The translations under genes and the position numbers were made by a program. Positions 1 to 8,900 of a stretch of 64,000 bases of DNA are shown here, piece by piece. The DNA comes from Lewinella sp. LCG006. GTDB taxonomy: Bacteria > Bacteroidota > Bacteroidia > Chitinophagales > Saprospiraceae. Each line of letters starts with the position of its first letter. The stretch's first letter is position 1. Location: positions 5,809,802 through 5,873,801 of the forward strand of contig NZ_CP160680.1 of the NCBI RefSeq assembly GCF_040784935.1. Direction: 5' to 3'. Under the pieces are notes generated by a model that saw only the letters and a program-made list of their open reading frames with translations, did not search any database and was not told the DNA's origin.

Positions 1-1923
1 CAGGCGGGTTGGCTAAATATGAGCGACTTGTCGGAGGTAGAACCCAACGGTGGCGGTGATTGTGGAACGCCCGATGATCAGACGACCATTACCCTGGGGC
101 GGAACATGCTGGCCACCATCGATAATGGGGGCTGCGGCGTGGATGAATTCCTGGTGGTCTTAAATCCTGGTGATTTCAATAGTGCTGGGGACTACCTGGA
201 GATATACGTATCCCAAAGCGGCGGGGATGGCACGGGGGTAGACATCCGCCCTTACGGGCTTTATGCGGCCCCTCGCGGCGCGGATATTATCAACGAATTG
301 GCTCTCCAGACACGGACGGATTTTACCAACATGCCCAGTGGCCAAGGAGCCATGAACTACCTCAACTTTAAACCCAATGGCATTGATCCTACCTGCCTGG
401 AAGGCGACTGGGATTTTCCCTACTTTTTCTTCGATGTAGATCAACGGGAAGCATCCACCCAGACGGTCTACAACGAATGGAGTGAATGGTTAATCGAAAG
501 CGTGGGCTTTACCGGTGGCTTGAGGATGGATGCTGTCAAACACTTCGATCCCGCTATGGTGACCGATCTGCTCAATTACCTGAGCAGTCAAGGCATTGAG
601 CCGGGAATGATCGTCGGCGAAATTTTTGACTCCAGCACCGGTGCTCTCAATGGATGGGTAAACAGCGTTAATAATGGCCTTACGGCGAATGTGGATGTGC
701 GTGCGTTTGACTTTAGCTTGCGTTCAGCCCTCAAGGAAGCTTGCGATCGGCATTATTTCAACACTTCTTATGATGTGCGGAATGTCTTCAATGCTGGGAT
801 GGTGGCTGCTGGCGCCAGTAGTTTCAGTGCTGTAACTTTTGTCAACAACCACGATTTTAGAGATGCCAATCAACCTGTGCAGGATGATCCATTACTGGCA
901 TACGTTTACATCCTCACCAACAATAAGGTAGGCCTGCCTTGTGTGTTTTACCCCGATTTTTTTGGTGATCAACCGCCCCATTATCCTGCTACCAATATAC
1001 AGGCGGAAATAACCGAACTGATGAGCCTGCACCAGGACTTCATTTTTGGGGCAAGCGAACATTACTACCTCAATCGCTTTGGTACGCCTTATGCTAGTAG
1101 CTATCTTTCTGGCAACGCCAATCAATGCCTGATCTACCAAATCATTGGTGGCCCCAGCAATGAAGATGTGGTCGTAGCCATTAATTTTGGAAACACTCCT
1201 CTGCAAGTAGACCACCAGATCAATCTGGATAATGTCCCTTATGGCGCTACTTTTGAAGACATGACCGGTAATTCTGCCTTCCCTTTTGCTATTGCAAAAA
1301 ACAGCCCTGGCGGAGTGCCTAATAGTATTTACATTGATCTTCCAGCGCGTTCTTATTCTGTCTGGGTGTACAATAGTGGAATTACACCATTGCCAGCAGA
1401 GCTGTTGAGTTTTCAGGCCAAGCAAGAGGGTCTTCAAGTACACTTGGATTGGCGCACCGCTCAAGAAGAGCAGTTGAGTCATTTTCGTATCGAACGCTCT
1501 GAAGATGGCAAGTTATTTCGTCCAGTAGGCCAAGTAGCCGCAGTGGGCAATAGCCAGGAAGAGCAGTCCTACAGCTTTCTGGATCGACAGCTTTCTCGTA
1601 TCAGGGGAGAATATCTGTACTACCGTCTGGCGATGGTGGATGTTGATGGTTCCGAAGAAATTTCTCCCGTTCGGGAAATTCATCTGCCATTTAACCAAAT
1701 TCAGGTTTGGCCCAATCCTGTGGACAATGAATTGCACCTTACAACGCAGCAAGCCATTGATCAGATAATGGTCTTAAACGCTCATGGACAATTGCAGTAT
1801 CGACAATCGGCAAATGGTCGCCAATGCCAGCTGTTTACCAATGATTGGGAAAGTGGGGTCTATCAATTATTGATCATCCTGTCCAACGGTGAACAACTCC
1901 ATCATCGTTTTGTGAAACTATAG
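1..1923 (+). CDS. GH13 alpha-amylase with T9SS type A sorting domain (5' truncated)
   Basis: The frame is open to the first base of the window, so the N-terminus is missing; the first Met is at base 19. Numbered from that Met, the three GH13 catalytic residues are visible: the nucleophile Asp171 in RMDAVKH, the acid/base Glu201 in VGEIF, and Asp279 in FVNNHD. It should hydrolyse alpha-1,4-glucans such as starch or glycogen. After the barrel and a small beta domain come a fibronectin-like stretch (about residues 455-555) and a C-terminal region with WPNPVDNELHL and a final basic segment. That is the usual layout of the T9SS type A sorting domain, so the enzyme is probably exported across the outer membrane and surface-bound or released. 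The start of the barrel and the signal peptide lie outside the window. Confidence 0.9.
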   Translation, partial: QAGWLNMSDLSEVEPNGGGDCGTPDDQTTITLGRNMLATIDNGGCGVDEFLVVLNPGDFNSAGDYLEIYVSQSGGDGTGVDIRPYGLYAAPRGADIINELALQTRTDFTNMPSGQGAMNYLNFKPNGIDPTCLEGDWDFPYFFFDVDQREASTQTVYNEWSEWLIESVGFTGGLRMDAVKHFDPAMVTDLLNYLSSQGIEPGMIVGEIFDSSTGALNGWVNSVNNGLTANVDVRAFDFSLRSALKEACDRHYFNTSYDVRNVFNAGMVAAGASSFSAVTFVNNHDFRDANQPVQDDPLLAYVYILTNNKVGLPCVFYPDFFGDQPPHYPATNIQAEITELMSLHQDFIFGASEHYYLNRFGTPYASSYLSGNANQCLIYQIIGGPSNEDVVVAINFGNTPLQVDHQINLDNVPYGATFEDMTGNSAFPFAIAKNSPGGVPNSIYIDLPARSYSVWVYNSGITPLPAELLSFQAKQEGLQVHLDWRTAQEEQLSHFRIERSEDGKLFRPVGQVAAVGNSQEEQSYSFLDRQLSRIRGEYLYYRLAMVDVDGSEEISPVREIHLPFNQIQVWPNPVDNELHLTTQQAIDQIMVLNAHGQLQYRQSANGRQCQLFTNDWESGVYQLLIILSNGEQLHHRFVKL

Positions 1924-2054
1924 AGGTCAGGGAGAAATCCATGAATTCCCTTGGTTTAGGAAAAAATGAATTCAGTGACCTGTCATTGTTTTTATAGCAT
2001 TTCTTTTGTTTAAAGGCTTGCTATAAATGAATTGTAAATACTAAAAACACCGCG

Positions 2055-3419
2055 ATGTTACTTTCTAAAAAAGCATGGCATCTTCTCCTCCTTTTGCCAT
2101 GGACTTCAACAGTTTTATTTGCTCAGATTGACGATTTTTTTGTCCGTGACTCTATTGAGATTGAACAGGGGATTTCAGGAACCACTAATTTTGAACCGCT
2201 TACCCGTGTGATCAATGAGAGCTTTGATGCGAATAACCGCCCGCTAAGTACGGTTATTTACCGCTACCTGTCGGCCAATGAAGTTGCACCTTCCAAGCGG
2301 CAGACCTTTGAATACGATGAGGATGGCAACATCACTTTTTTCTTTCTCGAGGAATGGTCAGAGAGCGAGGAAAACTGGCTGCCGATAAAACAAGAAAATA
2401 GCACCTATGAGAATGGCCGCTTAGCGGTCCTACTGAGAAGGATACCGGTAGGCGGAGAGCTGCAAAATTATCGTCAGTGGACCTATCAATATACTCCCAC
2501 CGGCTTTGAAGCTGAAAAGCTGCTACAAGATTGGAATCCCGCCACTCAGCTGTGGGATAATGTCAGCAGGAAAACCACTGCCTATAATGCCGAAGGAAGA
2601 ATTATTCAACAACGCTTGGAGCGATTTGTCGGCGGAGAATGGCGAAACAGACGACAAAGGGTATGGAGCTGGGATGCGGGGCAGCTTCAGCCTTCGCAAA
2701 CCCTTTCGCAAGTTTGGTCCGCAGCGGAGGGCGTTTGGGTGAATGATACCCGTAAAAATTACAGCATGACGGCCAACGGCGTCTGGTCTGGATCGGTTAT
2801 TCAAGCGTGGAACGTAGTGACCGAGGAGTGGGACAATGACATCAGAGAAGTTTTTAACATCGATATCGACAACAACACCACCAGCTACGTGCTCGAGCAG
2901 TGGGATAACGGATGGCAGTCTGATTTAAGAAGCCAGTACAATTATTCTACTAATGAGAATACAGCTTTATTACAGCGTTGGAATACCGATAATCTGGCGC
3001 ACGAGAATTTTCTGCGCTACCGTTCTTTGTTCAATACCGATCGCTTGCCGGTTCAGCGCACTGGCATGCAAGCTTGGAATGCTGATGCTGCAAGTTGGCA
3101 AAACGAAAACTATACCCGGCGTGTCAATTACTTCTGGCGGGCAAGCGATCCGTCGACTACCACTGAGTTAGCAGACAATCAGTGTATTATTCCTAATCCC
3201 TACTGGAGCGGTACTACCATCAGTTGTGAGCTTAGCACCCAGGACTATCCGTTGAGTTTTGAAGTGTATAACCTGTATGGTCAATTGCTTTTACAAAAAC
3301 CGGTAAACAGCCAAAGCTTCACAGCTGAGACTTCTAGCCTTCCCGGTGGGCTCTACATTTTCAAGCTGTCTGATAACAGACGGGTTTATCAGGTTCAGAA
3401 AGTGGTAGTGGCCAACTAA
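2055..3419 (+). CDS. Secreted protein of unknown function with T9SS type A sorting domain
   Basis: A 454-residue protein with a clear signal peptide (hydrophobic run ending near FAQ). The middle is made of loosely repeated units of about 35-40 residues built around aromatic pairs (W-x-W-N / W-x-N-x-x-R, for example EWDNDIRE and VWVNDTRK). These resemble the wordy RHS/YD-like repeats of Bacteroidota surface proteins but match no family I can name. The last 80 residues (IIPNPYWSGTTISCEL ... LPGGLYIFKLSDNRRVYQVQKVVV) are a T9SS type A sorting domain. It is therefore likely exported and anchored at the surface. It starts 132 bp after the amylase gene; whether the two are co-transcribed is unclear. 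Confidence 0.8.
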   Translation: MLLSKKAWHLLLLLPWTSTVLFAQIDDFFVRDSIEIEQGISGTTNFEPLTRVINESFDANNRPLSTVIYRYLSANEVAPSKRQTFEYDEDGNITFFFLEEWSESEENWLPIKQENSTYENGRLAVLLRRIPVGGELQNYRQWTYQYTPTGFEAEKLLQDWNPATQLWDNVSRKTTAYNAEGRIIQQRLERFVGGEWRNRRQRVWSWDAGQLQPSQTLSQVWSAAEGVWVNDTRKNYSMTANGVWSGSVIQAWNVVTEEWDNDIREVFNIDIDNNTTSYVLEQWDNGWQSDLRSQYNYSTNENTALLQRWNTDNLAHENFLRYRSLFNTDRLPVQRTGMQAWNADAASWQNENYTRRVNYFWRASDPSTTTELADNQCIIPNPYWSGTTISCELSTQDYPLSFEVYNLYGQLLLQKPVNSQSFTAETSSLPGGLYIFKLSDNRRVYQVQKVVVAN

Positions 3420-3484
3420 TCACCTTATCTGCCTTTTTACTACCACGCGATAATCCAATTCATTGACTTTACAATTTGATCTTC

Positions 3485-3985
3485 ATGATACGCATACTTC
3501 TTCTGCTAAGCGTTTTATTTATTGCCGGGACGAGTCTACAAGCCCAGGAATCTGGCGAATTTGAAAAACCACGGAACGGTCCGGAAAAAACCTGGCGAGA
3601 TTCGGGCTATTATTTTATCCCCACCATCGTACGATTCAGGGTGATCGGGCTAGCCCCCGCAGGTTCAGGGCAAGCGGCGGCGGATGTAGTTTTTAGTTCT
3701 ACGGAAAACAGTGATTTGATGTTCAACGGGCAGGCAACAATCATTTTTATTCCTGCCAATCTTCCTTCTGAAATCAATTTCGGGATGCAAACGAGGGGTT
3801 TGGCTACCATCTTACTCCCTCAGGATTTATTGTTTTGCCCAGACGATGAGGGGGAGCAAGGCATGGGGCAGGACGATCCTTATTTTCCCTTGTTCTTGGC
3901 CGGCCAATTTGAACGGATCAATGGACAGTGGCTAACACCATCCCTGTGGGTAGGAGTGCAACTCAATGATTTTGTTGTTAATTAA
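3485..3985 (+). CDS. Small exported protein of unknown function
   Basis: I chose the ATG at 3485, which directly begins a good signal peptide (MIRILLLLSVLFIAGTSLQAQ); an in-frame TTG nine bases upstream is less likely. The mature part of about 145 residues looks beta-rich and has a single Cys. I recognise no domain and no sorting tail. It follows the T9SS protein by 65 bp on the same strand and may share its transcript. Immediately after its stop lies the tRNA-like fragment on the other strand. Confidence 0.65.
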   Translation: MIRILLLLSVLFIAGTSLQAQESGEFEKPRNGPEKTWRDSGYYFIPTIVRFRVIGLAPAGSGQAAADVVFSSTENSDLMFNGQATIIFIPANLPSEINFGMQTRGLATILLPQDLLFCPDDEGEQGMGQDDPYFPLFLAGQFERINGQWLTPSLWVGVQLNDFVVN

Positions 3986-4025
3986 TGTACTGCCGACGGG
4001 ATTCGAACTCGCAATCTCCGGCCAT
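3986..4025 (-). other. 3' fragment of a tRNA gene
   Basis: Read on the minus strand, this stretch contains a T-arm (stem gcgag / cccgt around the invariant loop TTCGAAT) followed by a strand like the 3' half of an acceptor stem. One pair of the T-stem (A-C) is mismatched. No D-arm, anticodon arm or matching 5' acceptor strand can be found upstream, because that position is occupied by the end of the WG-repeat gene. It looks like a tRNA remnant, possibly left by an integration or rearrangement. Confidence 0.6.
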
Positions 4026-4028
4026 ACC

Positions 4029-5192
4029 CTACTCATACACCTGCACCGGCGCCAAACCTTCACTATAATCCCGCACCTCTAGATAATAAGACTTGGGGCT
4101 AAAAAGCAGAAACCCACTGGTATCAATGTAAGTAAGCCCACGATCAGTAGCTACTCTTGCCAATCCTTCGGTAAAGGCCCAGGCCAGATAATAGCGAGGT
4201 GAGCTCAGGATCGAACCATCGGGGCGGAGATAGCCCCAAAGTTCAAGGTCGCGATAAGCAGCGAGGCCATCACTAAAGGAGTGAATCTCGTCCAATGATT
4301 TTTGCAATAGCTCATTGCCTTCGTCGTCTAGCAGTTGGTACTTGGCGGCGTTGGCAGCTATCCAGCGGTTTTCACCAGCATAAAAGAGCTGGTCGTACTG
4401 AGGAGCTACTTTCCATTCTCCTTTTTTGTCGATCAAACCCCATCGTTCTTCTTCCGCTACAGCGGCCAGGCCCTCGTTGAAATCAGCAGCCTGACGATAG
4501 CGCGGAGGGATCAACCATTTGCCTTTGGGAGAAAGATAGCCGTAGCGCCCCTGTTCTCTGGCACGAGCCAGCCCTGCCACAAAGGGTTTGAGTTGTTCGT
4601 ATTGAAAATCAATGATGACTTTACCTTGCTGATCGATGATGCCGTATTGATCGTCTTTTCGTACCACGGCCTGCCCATTGGCAAAGGGGCCGGCTTTGGT
4701 ATATTGGGGCTCAATCACCACCTCGCCTTCCGGGTTGAGGTAGCCGTATAGGTCGCCTCTACGGAATGCTGCCCTTTGGTTATTAAAGTCGGTAAGTTCT
4801 TCATAATCAGGCGCAATGATCCATTCTCCCCGGGTGTTAATAAAGCCGAATTTACCTTCATCCGCTTGTGCCCGTGCGCGCGCCTCAGAAAAAGGCCACG
4901 CTGCCCGGAAACTTTTGCTCATGGAGAATTGCCCCGACTTATTGATATAATGCCAGCGGCCATCTTTGCGCACCAGTGCCAGTCCTTCTGCAAAGGCACG
5001 AACCTCATCAAAGTTGTTGCGAATCGCCAGCTCTCCGTCACGATCAGCAAAGCCCCAGGTGTAGGGATTGTCTTGGTAGTCGGCAGCAAGGTCGGGTAGG
5101 GGAGCCTCCTTCCCTTCGCTCGGTGCAGGGTCAGCCTGACAGGCACTTATGATAAATACAAGCAGCAGTAAAAAGAACGGTAAACGCCACAT
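4029..5192 (-). CDS. WG-repeat (KWG) lipoprotein
   Basis: The ATG at 5192 is preferred over the in-frame TTG six bases further out. It gives a lipoprotein signal with lipobox IISAC (Cys near residue 18). The rest is about eight tandem WG repeats of 45-50 residues with the pattern 'GxxYGYLNPEGExVIEPQYxxAxPFxNGxAxV' (for example QYGIIDQQGKVIIDFQYEQL). WG repeats are common in Bacteroidota and have no settled function; a binding or scaffold role is usually supposed. The gene begins only six bases after the purE stop codon on the same strand, so it probably rides on the purE transcript, although nothing suggests a role in purine synthesis. Confidence 0.85.
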   Translation of the reverse strand: MWRLPFFLLLLVFIISACQADPAPSEGKEAPLPDLAADYQDNPYTWGFADRDGELAIRNNFDEVRAFAEGLALVRKDGRWHYINKSGQFSMSKSFRAAWPFSEARARAQADEGKFGFINTRGEWIIAPDYEELTDFNNQRAAFRRGDLYGYLNPEGEVVIEPQYTKAGPFANGQAVVRKDDQYGIIDQQGKVIIDFQYEQLKPFVAGLARAREQGRYGYLSPKGKWLIPPRYRQAADFNEGLAAVAEEERWGLIDKKGEWKVAPQYDQLFYAGENRWIAANAAKYQLLDDEGNELLQKSLDEIHSFSDGLAAYRDLELWGYLRPDGSILSSPRYYLAWAFTEGLARVATDRGLTYIDTSGFLLFSPKSYYLEVRDYSEGLAPVQVYE

Positions 5193-5198
5193 AAGCAA

Positions 5199-5711
5199 TT
5201 ACTTTTTCTCCTCAAGATACGCTTTGTACCCTTTAGCTTCCAGTTGGTCGTATTTTATCGCCACTCCTTCGGCCATCGACTTTTTGTAGTCTATCAATCG
5301 CTGACGAATGGCGATGTCCTGCGCTCCCAAAATTTGTGCTGCCAGTATACCTGCATTCTTTGCCGCATTGACGGCCACCGTAGCCACTGGTACACCATTG
5401 GGCATCTGCAAGATCGAAAGCATCGAATCCCACCCGTCAATAGAATTGGACGACTTGATCGGCACCCCAATCACCGGCAGTGGCGACAAAGAGGCCACCA
5501 TCCCAGGCAGATGCGCTGCACCGCCTGCTCCGGCAATAATCACCTGGATGCCGCGCTCGTGCGCCCCTTGGGCAAAAGAAAACATCCGCTCCGGCGTCCG
5601 GTGTGCCGATACGATGGTCAACTCAAAGGCGAGCCCCAGCTCTTCCAGTACGTCGGCAGCTTGCCGCATGATCGGTAAATCCGAATCTGAACCCATTATT
5701 ATGCTGATCAT
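5199..5711 (-). CDS. purE: N5-carboxyaminoimidazole ribonucleotide mutase
   Basis: PurE converts N5-CAIR to CAIR in de novo purine synthesis, after PurK. The 170-residue length is normal for class I PurE. Visible motifs are GSDSD at residue 7, SAHRTP around residue 40, and the loop GAGGAAHLPG around residue 70 that binds the nucleotide phosphate. The partner purK lies upstream on the same strand, 132 bp away across a strong hairpin. The WG-repeat gene follows almost without a gap. Confidence 0.97.
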   Translation of the reverse strand: MISIIMGSDSDLPIMRQAADVLEELGLAFELTIVSAHRTPERMFSFAQGAHERGIQVIIAGAGGAAHLPGMVASLSPLPVIGVPIKSSNSIDGWDSMLSILQMPNGVPVATVAVNAAKNAGILAAQILGAQDIAIRQRLIDYKKSMAEGVAIKYDQLEAKGYKAYLEEKK

Positions 5712-5740
5712 TGTGGATCGTTTTTTTATGTAAAATAATT

Positions 5741-5810
5741 AGGTTCCGCGGGCTTTAGTCCGCCTGCGTCATCATTGCTCTCGATATGCGGACTAAAGCC
5801 CGCGAAACCT
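5741..5810. repeat. Large inverted repeat between purK and purE
   Basis: Two 23-base arms (5741-5763 and 5788-5810) are complementary at 22 positions and enclose a 24-base loop. The core of each arm contains gcgggctttagtccgc. No U-tract follows on either strand, so a simple terminator is unlikely. The symmetry and GC-rich core resemble REP-type palindromes that RAYT transposases spread in Bacteroidota; in this position it could also act as an mRNA processing or partial termination site. Confidence 0.75.
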
Positions 5811-5843
5811 ATTTTACCTTAATATTTGATACATTACCCTCTA

Positions 5844-7016
5844 CTACTTCTCCCCACACTTCAGCGCAGCTTTGACCTGTTCCGCCTTTAACAGTGCTTC
5901 CTGTGGGTTAGCGGCCATGATCGTCACATGCCCCATTTTCCGGAAGGGCCTCGTTTCCTTTTTTCCGTACAAATGCACAAACACATCCGGGATGCTCAGC
6001 ACTTCCTTCATGCCGCTGTAGTTGGCGGGCCCACTGGCACCTGGCTCACCCAGAATGTTGAGCATTACTGCTGTTTGTAACAGTCGCGTGTCTCCCAGCG
6101 GCAGGTTGAGTACGCCGCGCAGATGTTGCTCAAACTGACTTGTCAGGCAGCTTTCTATGGTGTGGTGGCCGCTGTTGTGAGGTCGTGGAGCTACTTCGTT
6201 GATGAGCAACTCACCGCTTTTGGTCAGGAACAATTCTACAGCCAGCAATCCACTCAACCCGTAGGCTGCCGCCGTCTTTTCTGCCAGTGCAATGGCTTTT
6301 TGCTCCAGCTCCTGGGTGATTTGGGCGGGCGCGAGCAGATAATCTACGAGGTTAGCAACGGGATCGAAGACCATTTCCACCACTGGGAATGACTTCATTT
6401 CACCATCGGCATTACGCGCTACCACTACTGCCAGCTCCTTTTCTATATCGACCAATTCTTCAATCAAGGCTGGACCAGGAAGCAGGTTGTTGGCCAGGTC
6501 ATCGGGTGTTTTTATCACCGTTACCCCACGGCCATCATAGCCGCCCGTTCGGCTTTTTTGCACAAAAGGCAATTGAATACGACCGTCCTCAACAGCTTGC
6601 TGGATAGCATCTTCGTTATCCAGCAGTATGAAAGGCGAACTGGGAAGCTGGTGTTTTTGGTAAAACAACTTTTGCGCCCCTTTGTCTTTGATGATGTCCA
6701 GCACATCAGGGGCTGGATGTACGATCACTCCTTCCTTCACCAACTGGTGCAAAGCCCCCGTATGCACGTGCTCAATCTCAATGGTGAGCACGTCTACCTG
6801 GCGGCCAAAGCGCAGCACATCTTCTTCTTTACGAAAATCACCCGCCACAAAGCGAGTCGCGTAAGGAGCTGCCGATACCGTCTCGTCTTTATCCAGTATC
6901 CAGTAAGGCAGGTGCCAATTAGCAGCAGGCAGGGCCATCATTTTACCGAGTTGGCCACCGCCCAGGATGCCAAGTGTGGTCTCCCCGTTAAAAACTTTGG
7001 CAATATGGTCAGTCAT
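5844..7016 (-). CDS. purK: N5-carboxyaminoimidazole ribonucleotide synthase
   Basis: PurK is an ATP-grasp enzyme that makes N5-CAIR from AIR, bicarbonate and ATP. The N-terminal GILGGGQLGKMM nucleotide-fold motif begins near residue 17, the ATP-grasp region includes QKSRTGGYDGRG (about residues 155-170), and the metal-binding end has EVAPRPHNSGHHT (about residues 275-290). The length of 390 is typical. A Bacteroidota-type promoter lies just upstream. purE follows on the same strand. Confidence 0.97.
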   Translation of the reverse strand: MTDHIAKVFNGETTLGILGGGQLGKMMALPAANWHLPYWILDKDETVSAAPYATRFVAGDFRKEEDVLRFGRQVDVLTIEIEHVHTGALHQLVKEGVIVHPAPDVLDIIKDKGAQKLFYQKHQLPSSPFILLDNEDAIQQAVEDGRIQLPFVQKSRTGGYDGRGVTVIKTPDDLANNLLPGPALIEELVDIEKELAVVVARNADGEMKSFPVVEMVFDPVANLVDYLLAPAQITQELEQKAIALAEKTAAAYGLSGLLAVELFLTKSGELLINEVAPRPHNSGHHTIESCLTSQFEQHLRGVLNLPLGDTRLLQTAVMLNILGEPGASGPANYSGMKEVLSIPDVFVHLYGKKETRPFRKMGHVTIMAANPQEALLKAEQVKAALKCGEK

Positions 7017-7050
7017 GTCTAATTGTTAGCTATTTGTAAGTGGAGCGCCG

Positions 7051-7080
7051 CAAATTTACAAACCCCGGGGACAGCACAAA
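7051..7080 (-). promoter_or_regulatory. Bacteroidota-type promoter for purK
   Basis: On the minus strand, TTTG (7077-7080) is followed after 18 bases by TAAATTTG (7051-7058), a full match to the TAnnTTTG -7 element. The purK ATG lies 34 bases downstream. Confidence 0.65.
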
Positions 7081-7120
7081 AATAAATGCAACATTCGTTT
7101 TAACACTGTACTTTAGCATC

Positions 7121-8458
7121 ATGAAACAATCTTCCTCCGTTTGGCAAACTCGTCGCCAGGATCTTTTAACCCAAATGCAGCACGCCGGAGCCAGTTGGCT
7201 AGGCTTTACCGAGCCCACCCTGTGTGGCCGAGCGGGCGTTCGCCTGCACGAAAAGCATCCATCTAGTAGTGAGCTTCAGGCAGAAAGCACCTCCGATTTG
7301 ATCTTCCACAAGGCAGAGTACGCCGCTCAGCAGTTGGCTTTGGGTATTGCTCCCGCGGCTGCTCATATCCACTTGCCACGGCTGGTACAGTACGATTTGG
7401 CACACGTGGTGGAGGGGCTTCCCGAAACCAGAGCGCGGGCAGCAGAGGACCAGCAGCATAGTTTCCTGCAACGTCAGCCAGCTTTCGAGGTCTTGGTCGA
7501 GCACCTCACGGCTTTTCATCAAGAGGGAGTTGTCCCTGTTTTGGTCTGGCATGCCTTTCATCCCGTCCACGGCGACAAGAGCATCTACGAAATGCCAGGC
7601 GTCGATCCTTTTGCGGCTACCAAGACGGATGAAGAGCCTGCGCTATTGGTGAGCTTGGCGAAGCACCTGCATTTATCCGCTGCGGAGTGGCCCTCTAGCC
7701 TCACGGAGACACAACGGCAAGTGCTGACGACCATGCAAGCCAAGCTGCAGCGGATCGCCGATTTTGCGAATTCTCTGGCGGAAGAAGGAATCGTGGCCAT
7801 TTTTCGACCTTACCACGAAGCCAACGGCCACTGGTTTTGGTGGGCCATCGATCGTTTTTCGGACAATCCGAACGAAGCTGCGGAGCTGTTCTGGAAACTG
7901 TGGAAAAATACCCGCACGTATCTGGAAACAACCTGCGGTGTCCAAAACCTGGTTTACGCCTGGTCACCAAATATCGCTGGCAGTTGGTTCCAAGAAGAGG
8001 CGGATTTAGTCAGCCTATACACCAGGGGCATCCATCCCGAAGCGATAGATATCTTGGGTATTGACTGCTACGCCAATAACCTGAGTGCCAAAAAGGAGGC
8101 CCTATTGAGCCATCGTCGCGAGGTACTCCTGAAAGGTCTGGAGGTGATAGCCGCCCTGCGACGTGCTTTCCCGGATAAGCCCGTTGGTTTCACCGAGTTG
8201 GGCCTGCGCTACCACGAACTTTTGAAAGACGATGTAGCTACCGCAAAAATGGGTGAGCCCTCTCGCGGCGGCGGTACTTTGAACGAACCCTTCTTCAAAC
8301 GCTTTTCGCAATTTGCTACCTATCCGCCACATTTTACCATCTTCTGGCGCAATGAGCCTCATTCCCTGGAGTTCCCCCTGGCAGGGCTATCTCCTGAAAT
8401 GGAGCAAGAGGTAAGAGGGATGTACACTTATTTTGATACATTGGTGCGGGCGCTTTAA
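7121..8458 (+). CDS. GH26-type glycoside hydrolase (beta-mannanase-like)
   Basis: I start at the ATG at 7121; an earlier in-frame GTG at 7040 would add 27 residues lying across the purK promoter region. The acid/base motif RPYHEANGHWFWW and a nucleophile motif GFTELG further on (about 140 residues later) are those of GH26 (clan GH-A), which mainly cleaves beta-1,4-mannans. The Trp-rich WSPN segment between them also fits. No signal peptide or sorting domain is visible, which is odd for this usually exported family; the enzyme may act in the cytoplasm on imported oligosaccharides. The gene is divergent from purK. Confidence 0.8.
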   Translation: MKQSSSVWQTRRQDLLTQMQHAGASWLGFTEPTLCGRAGVRLHEKHPSSSELQAESTSDLIFHKAEYAAQQLALGIAPAAAHIHLPRLVQYDLAHVVEGLPETRARAAEDQQHSFLQRQPAFEVLVEHLTAFHQEGVVPVLVWHAFHPVHGDKSIYEMPGVDPFAATKTDEEPALLVSLAKHLHLSAAEWPSSLTETQRQVLTTMQAKLQRIADFANSLAEEGIVAIFRPYHEANGHWFWWAIDRFSDNPNEAAELFWKLWKNTRTYLETTCGVQNLVYAWSPNIAGSWFQEEADLVSLYTRGIHPEAIDILGIDCYANNLSAKKEALLSHRREVLLKGLEVIAALRRAFPDKPVGFTELGLRYHELLKDDVATAKMGEPSRGGGTLNEPFFKRFSQFATYPPHFTIFWRNEPHSLEFPLAGLSPEMEQEVRGMYTYFDTLVRAL

Positions 8459-8900
8459 TGCGCCAAACAGGATTTGCCCCCTCCGACAGCGGCAGCACAA
8501 TGCTGAACGGGAATGCCATTCGTATAAATACATTGATGCATTTACACTGCGAATTGGGAATGCCACAAGACGTAAAGCTCCCCACCCCTTAGCTGAGCAC
8601 TCGGACAAGGGGTGGTAGCGGTATGCGCGCAAGCGACAGCGAGCACATAGTAGCGGACGACCCGGTCTCGGCTTTGCCGAGATGGCCCCAAAATACCCGG
8701 AGAATTTGTGCTGTCGGGCTTGCTCAAAGCGTTAAACTTCTGTTAAATAGCCTGATAGTGCTACTTTTGTTAATGTATGATTGTCGATTTTCAGGATAGC
8801 TGATTAAGCGGCAAAGGCTGCTGTTCATGGAATCGACGAACTGTCTTAATCGCGTAATTGTTGTTTTAATAATTGTTTCACATCGCTCAAACTTACTACT
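8459..8900. other. Long intergenic region with a small palindrome
   Basis: No plausible gene is seen; the short open frames have no family features. There is a hairpin tctcggc-ttt-gccgaga (8666-8682) within a GC-rich patch of about 100 bases. After about 8720 the sequence becomes AT-rich and contains the promoter listed separately. Confidence 0.5.
8739..8769 (+). promoter_or_regulatory. Probable promoter of the 8901 lipoprotein gene
   Basis: TCTG (one mismatch to TTTG), a 19-base spacer and TACTTTTG, a full match to TAnnTTTG. It lies about 130 bases before the start codon. Confidence 0.4.

Noticed and set aside
7040-7120. Upstream GTG start for the GH26 gene
   Set aside because: It would add 27 residues with no family match and overlap the purK promoter on the other strand.
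8433-8727. Several short frames in the 8459-8900 gap
   Set aside because: They overlap each other on both strands, cross a hairpin and show no domain or signal peptide.
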